The position numbers and the translations under genes were made by a program. From assembly GCA_028673005.1 (NCBI GenBank), contig CM054118.1:84445855-84509854 (forward strand): a DNA stretch of 64,000 nt, in the 5' to 3' direction. This document shows, in pieces, positions 59,131 through 64,000 of the stretch. The DNA comes from Tanypteryx hageni (Eukaryota > Arthropoda > Insecta > Odonata > Petaluridae). The notes beneath the pieces were generated by a model. It searched no databases. It saw only the letters and a program-made list of their open reading frames with translations, and was not told where the DNA came from. Every line of letters begins with the position of its first letter. Position 1 is the first letter of the stretch.

Positions 59131-62100
59131 TGAGAACGAAGAAAAGGTGCAACGAAGGGGTGGAAGCAGGATTTTGACAGAATATAAATTGAATAAAATA
59201 AACAATTATGCAAATCACGTCAAGCTGGACAAAAGACGAAAGGGCAGAATGAAAAAAACGAAGTGATATATGTCGTAAAAATACAAGTGAAGTAAATGGA
59301 AAAGCAAGATTCGAAGAAGCCAAATTAAAAAAGGAGCAGCTTGAAGAAAATATTCAGAATTTTAAGAGGTGAAGAAACTGTAAATTCGAAAATTTTCAGA
59401 AATTACATAATAGAAACAGAACTGAGAAGATGGAGAGGGTCCTGGAGTAGGAGAGGAGAGTGAAGAATGAGAACAGAAAGAGTACCTGAACTTAACAACT
59501 TTTTGCGTGGAAATAGAGCAAATGAAGTAGAGAAAATAGTGTTTGGAGAAATTCGGCAAAAGGCGATTAAGAAAAAAAAATAGAAAAGGATGTCTAAGAT
59601 ATTGGAAGGATTGGTAAGACGAAAGAGACCTAAGAAAGGAATGATGGAGAAGGATTACAAGATAAACAGTTGGAAAGTAGAGTAAATTGAATAGGTGGGA
59701 CGAGATGGAGGATTTGAAGGCATAATGGGATCATTATGGAGATAGTGGAAGAAGATTGGTCGCGACGGAGATTCCGAGACAAAACGTGTAAAAATATACG
59801 CATTTTAATTGATCACGACCAAGAAGAAATATGGAAAACATTACTGTTCATTACCTTGATATAAAGGTAAGAGAGGATACTTATCGTGGGCCATTATAAT
59901 CGTACGGCACATTGAAGCAATTTCATTTCCATCTTTAACGCCGTCTAGGATAAAATACATCATCCAATGAAATCAACGAACATTTTGGAGGAAAAAATGG
60001 AAATGTTTAATGACTAAAGCGTGAGATACCATAAATAATCGCTCTCAACGTTTCCTCGAATCAACACAAATCAGAGAGCAAGATGTATTCAGAAGCAAAT
60101 CAGTCAAGCGGTTCATATTCAACTTGAAAGGAGAGTAAAATACCATTCCTTAATCTTTCACCGTCAAAAATGCAGTTCAAACAATTGATTCGTGCGTAAG
60201 AAAATGCGCAAAAGATTTTCGAATAACATTTTTATAAAAAATAAAATTAAAATAATAATTAAAAAGTACTATCTAGTATTGTAACATGTCATTTGGTGAA
60301 AATGTTTCTCATCCATATCATCTCCTTTGGATGGATAGTGTAATAATGTTATATTCTAGAAAAAGGAAAAATCCGTGGACACTGTCTGAAAAGTCACCGT
60401 GTTTATTTTCAAACATATGATAACTAAAGATCCACTAAGATGCTATGGGAATAGTATAAATATTAAATTTGATGACTGCGACCTAAAAAATCACAAGAGA
60501 CGTGAACGTGGAATAAAAATGAAATGGGGTAAATTTGGAAAAAAGAACATTAAACTAACAAGTAACTAAGGTGCATAGCTAAAGAGAATATCTTCCGCCG
60601 GTGAATTCCGTCAAATTTTGCTTACTTGGCGGAAACGCCGCCAGTGAAATTCTACGGAAGCTGCAAACGATCCAAAAAGCGTGGAGTTAAAAGTTCTGGG
60701 AATGGCTAGAAGAGATAAAAAGGAACATATAGGTCATGTTACAAAAACACCACGCAAATATGATAAATGAAGCAAAGTGACTTTAATGTTAATGATGGCG
60801 AAACGGGGGTGAATAAAGCAATGCATCGGATTTTAAGATGCAATTATAGAAATATAAAAAGATAAAGAGGATGATGGAATAAAAAAGATGCAGGCACATA
60901 AAAGGATATGGCCAGTTTTTTGTAATTGCATAAGGCCATCAAAACTATAACCGTGGTAATAATTTTGCCAACACTAAAGCGATTGCATTTTTTAAAATCA
61001 TACTACGCATATAAAACGCAGTTACTGTCTAAAAGACCGAAACCATAATGCGTATAACGCAAGATCGACAATTAAGATTTCGACATTATTTTCTAAATGC
61101 TGAGGTCTACTTCTTGCACCTTTTAGGCATGCCATCGTTTATCACAAGATGGTGGGTTCAATTCCAAAACGGTTTATTTTGCACATTTCATTAACACGGG
61201 TAGGAGCGTAGCACATTAATCGTTTGCAATTGAGGTTACATGAAAGTATGGTACTTTGGGAATTGGATGGTTCTAAACTAGCAAGAACAAAGTTTGTTTT
61301 TCAAGTGATAATTTGAATCCGTGTAGAATCATCGTAATAATGAATGCTGAGTCAGAAAAAACGTGATTTTTATCGGATTTTTAGGCGTTCTTTATAAAAC
61401 GTAAAAAAACGACTAATGGTCAGGCCGTGTCCGTTCGCATGTTTCATCTCCAAAACTACTTGGTGGATGTTCATAAAATTTAGAATTTAGGACATATAGA
61501 CAAAGAAAATAAGAAAATGATATGAATGGTTTACGTAGCCTAATCGAGAGTGCCACTTTACAGGTGACCAAAAAATTAACTTTCCTCTATGCCTCGTAAA
61601 ATAACACTTATAACAAAAAAGTCTTATAACAGAATTGTAGAACTAGTGAAATAGCATATGTTTTGTTCGGTACATTTTTATCGAAGGCGTAGCCGATAAC
61701 AATAAAATAAAACGAGATAGTTTTCATTCAATTTGAACACAATTAGAAACATTTTCCCGTGTTTTTCAATTGTTCTCAACTAAAACAATCTCCATGGCAA
61801 CTGAAGTAAACAATATCCCCTGTAAACAACTAATCCTATATATTAAGTGTGGATGTGTGTTTGACCGTGTGTCACAAGACGGTATACTTGACATTATAAC
61901 GTTTTAACAAACTTTCCGACTAGATAGAAGACTGAGACTAGGTAGGAAAGCTTCAATCATCGTCATCAATCACACATAAAATCGAATGATATCTAGTATT
62001 TATGCAATATATCATCTTTTGTGGACCCTTTTTGATAAAAATTATATTGCACAAAAATAAAGGGTAATTTATTCTTGGCAATTTTTAGGAAGTTTTTATT

Positions 62101-62300
62101 TACTCAAATATGGCTCTAAGGAATTTGATTAAAATAAATCCTTTTATAGAGTCTGATGTCACAAATAATACTACGTAAGCCATATGACTCAAATATTACT
62201 ATATGGCGTCCAGTGGCATTACAATGTACGCTAAGGTACCTTACCAAGCCCTATGACGTCACGCCTCCGCCGCGATCCACTCAAAATCTTACTACAGCTT
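59131..62300. other. Gene-free stretch, purine-rich to 59.75 kb then AT-rich
   Basis: No gene. 61385-61500 (AGGCGTTCTTTA, GTCCGTTCG, TTTCATCTCC, GGATG) resembles 3370-3490, a diverged dispersed repeat. GTGGGTTCAATTCC near 61153 is B-box-like only. Confidence 0.5.
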
Positions 62301-62811
62301 TGACTAGTGGTTCCCAAGTGTGATCCGCGGATCCCAGGTGATCCGTAAATAAATTTCCTTAATGGCGGTTACTAGCGCACGGGACCATAAAGAACAAAGA
62401 TGTCCCAAAACAGACTGGGGAGAAGTTATTCCCCAAATAATTTTTTTATATATTGCTTTTCTACAGCACTCAGAATATCAACATTTCAGTGGTTTCTATC
62501 AAAGAATAGTGGTGTACATGGGCTAAGTTTATGAGCAGTTGTAATTCACCACATCCTGAAATTTCTCTATTCTATCTTTACTGTTACCAACACTGCTCCT
62601 TTTGCAGTCAAGTATTCCTCGGAATACCGGTTGCGGAGCACTATGCTAGATTTCCGTACAAAAATATACGACAGGAAGTGGAAACAAACAAAATACGTCA
62701 GTCGAATAATAGGTAATACTCACCGGTGTGCGGTAAGCGTTCTAGCTTATCTCCCTGCACCCTGCAACGGCTTACTGTGAAGCGATTGCCACAATAACTG
62801 AAATCTGTTTC

Positions 62812-63214
62812 GAATGATGCAGTTAATATTGTGAATTTTATTAATGTTAGGAACCTTAATTGCAGATTATTTAAAATCCTCTGTGAGGAAAATGTGAGTG
62901 ATAACACGACACTGTTGCTGCGCACTAAATTGAGGTTGTCTGTCGCGAGGAAAGGTTCTCGAAAGAATGTTTGAACTTCGCAACGAAATCGCTCTCTAAT
63001 TTGTCGATCGTCCTTTTTATCTAATCGGTCTGCTAACAAACATTGTTTGGCTTCAGAAGCTGGAATACTTGGCAGATATTTTCACAATGTTCAATGAATT
63101 AATACCCCCTCTGCAAGGGAAAAATGCCATAATTTTCACTGCAAGAGACAAAATAGATTCGATATTAAAAAACTTCATTTCTGGGATAAATGCGCGAAGG
63201 AGTAGTACTTAGAG
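62812..63214 (+). pseudogene. hAT transposase core remnant (ZBED5-like)
   Basis: The first piece reads AVNIVNFINVRNLNCRLFKI then LCEENVSDNTTLLLRTKLR and is broken by a frameshift and stop near 62972. Reading resumes downstream as KLEYLADIFTMFNELIPPLQ and GKNAIIFTARDKID, ending at a stop near 63211. These blocks are the conserved order found in ZBED5-type hAT proteins. The expected tryptophan after the LLLRTKLR block is missing and an indel is likely. Confidence 0.75.
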
Positions 63215-63522
63215 TGTTCTTCAACTCTCGGGCAGTTTCTAGATAAGAAAAAGTGCAAATTTGATTGCAATGTCCTTGGTCACTTAGTCCAGAATCGGGG
63301 TCACTTAAGTTGTACTTTTTGTGGTGTTCCGCTCCACCTGTCGAAGATATCAGTCGGGTGCGAAAACTGTTTTTATTGGTAATTAAACCAGCAGTTTCTC
63401 TGTGAAGGGTTATAATAGTCTAATTGACATTGTGACGAATTGTGAACTGAAACAATGATATAACAAAATCCCGCCGATAAGCCTTGGCCAGTCTCATCCG
63501 TAAATAAATAAAACAATCCAAA

Positions 63523-63831
63523 ATGTCGTCATTGAAACTTCTGTCCTTCTCAGCTACGTATCTATGTGAGACTGGATTTTCTAGATGCACTGCCACCAAA
63601 AATAAGTGCCGCAGTCGACTGAATGCCGTTTTTGATGTAAGAATTCATCTCTCTAACGTTACTTCCAACATTCGACACCTTTGCGACAAGAAAAAGCATA
63701 AACAAACGTCTCACAAACGTTCACTTTGGCATTCCTCGTTTAATTTTAAAATTACGTTTGCGTTTTTTTGTCCGATGATCCGCGAAAAGTTATCGGGGCG
63801 AAGAGGGATCCGCGGCAGATCAAGTTTGTGA
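63523..63831 (+). pseudogene. hAT transposase dimerisation domain remnant
   Basis: MSSLKLLSFSATYLCETGFS followed by TATKNKCRSRLNAV and then IRHLC is the C-terminal dimerisation segment of ZBED5-like hAT proteins. The frame continues to the right terminus only because no stop intervenes. The upstream link from the core piece (weak LIDIVTNCELKQ near 63420) is frameshifted. Confidence 0.8.
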
Positions 63832-63846
63832 AACACTGGCCTAGAC

Positions 63847-64000
63847 GATTCAACTAAATCGAATGATGCCTCATATTTGTGGATAATATCATTCATAACA
63901 GCAACTCTGAGGAGATAAACGAAATTGCGCAACCATTAAAGGTACTTTATCCTTGGATATTTTGAAAAAAAAATTCGATTTGCTCAAAAATGGCTAAAAG
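63847..64000. other. Unannotated AT-rich end
   Basis: No supported feature. Confidence 0.4.

Larger units (their letters stand above)
62305..63838 (+). mobile_element. hAT element, ZBED5-like, decayed
   Basis: The left end TAGTGGTTCCCAAGTGTGATC then CGCGGATCCC corresponds to the right end read inward, CAGTGTTTCACAAACTTGATC then CGCGGATCCC. Flanks GCTTTGAC (62297-62304) and GCCTAGAC (63839-63846) agree at 6 of 8, consistent with a mutated 8-bp duplication. It is 1534 bp and contains transposase remnants in three frames. Confidence 0.85.

Noticed and set aside
58621..59323. Three overlapping minus-strand frames of 189-214 codons
   Set aside because: Translations of a purine tract; part also overlaps the hAT terminus.

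Overview
The window looks like a piece of a large, repeat-rich arthropod nuclear genome, most likely an insect. It is AT-rich. It holds long dinucleotide microsatellites, strand-asymmetric purine/pyrimidine tracts, and fragments of a pogo/Tigger transposon, Penelope-like elements (PLEs), an RTE-like non-LTR retrotransposon, ZBED5-type hAT elements and a mariner-type helix-turn-helix. The insect call is an inference from this mix of elements; no host gene is present to settle it. I found no convincing host protein-coding gene, tRNA or rRNA. Nearly all long open frames are low-complexity translations of GA/CT tracts or belong to mobile elements.

Layout: 1-1560 is the 3' part of a Tigger element (DD30D transposase with an in-frame stop near the C-terminus, then the 3' terminal repeat). 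It is followed by a (TA)n tract and a Penelope-like element with a GIY-YIG endonuclease (1604-2590). This meets a second, inverted PLE end (2660-2995) across another TA tract, and both PLE ends carry hammerhead-like cores. 3.0-10.3 kb is degenerate dispersed repeat, microsatellites and purine/pyrimidine tracts. 10353-11671 is a non-autonomous DNA transposon with long terminal inverted repeats and a TAA target duplication. 14345-16315 is a decayed RTE-like retrotransposon on the minus strand. 16.3-45.6 kb is mostly AT-rich sequence with GA/CT islands, a 14-bp minisatellite (22.9 kb), a GGGA minisatellite (29.2-29.9 kb) and a tandem array of about 145 bp monomers (31.5 kb) whose monomer order recurs at 45.7-46.5 kb.

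47-54 kb contains a mariner helix-turn-helix fragment, a third PLE relic, an RTE fragment, a striking 203-bp insertion made mostly of a perfect 86-bp palindrome with a hammerhead-like core in each arm and a 13-14 bp target duplication (51869-52097), and a nested tandem repeat (52370-53290). 54854-58677 is a hAT element with a perfect 8-bp target duplication; it hosts the best-preserved RTE reverse transcriptase and a second, smaller hAT element. The window closes with a third hAT element (62305-63838).

The elements do not form a pathway; they record successive insertions. The most unusual signals are the palindromic hammerhead-like insertion, the tail-to-tail PLE ends, the conserved monomer order in two 145-bp arrays 14 kb apart, and the repeated abutment of element ends on (TA)n tracts.
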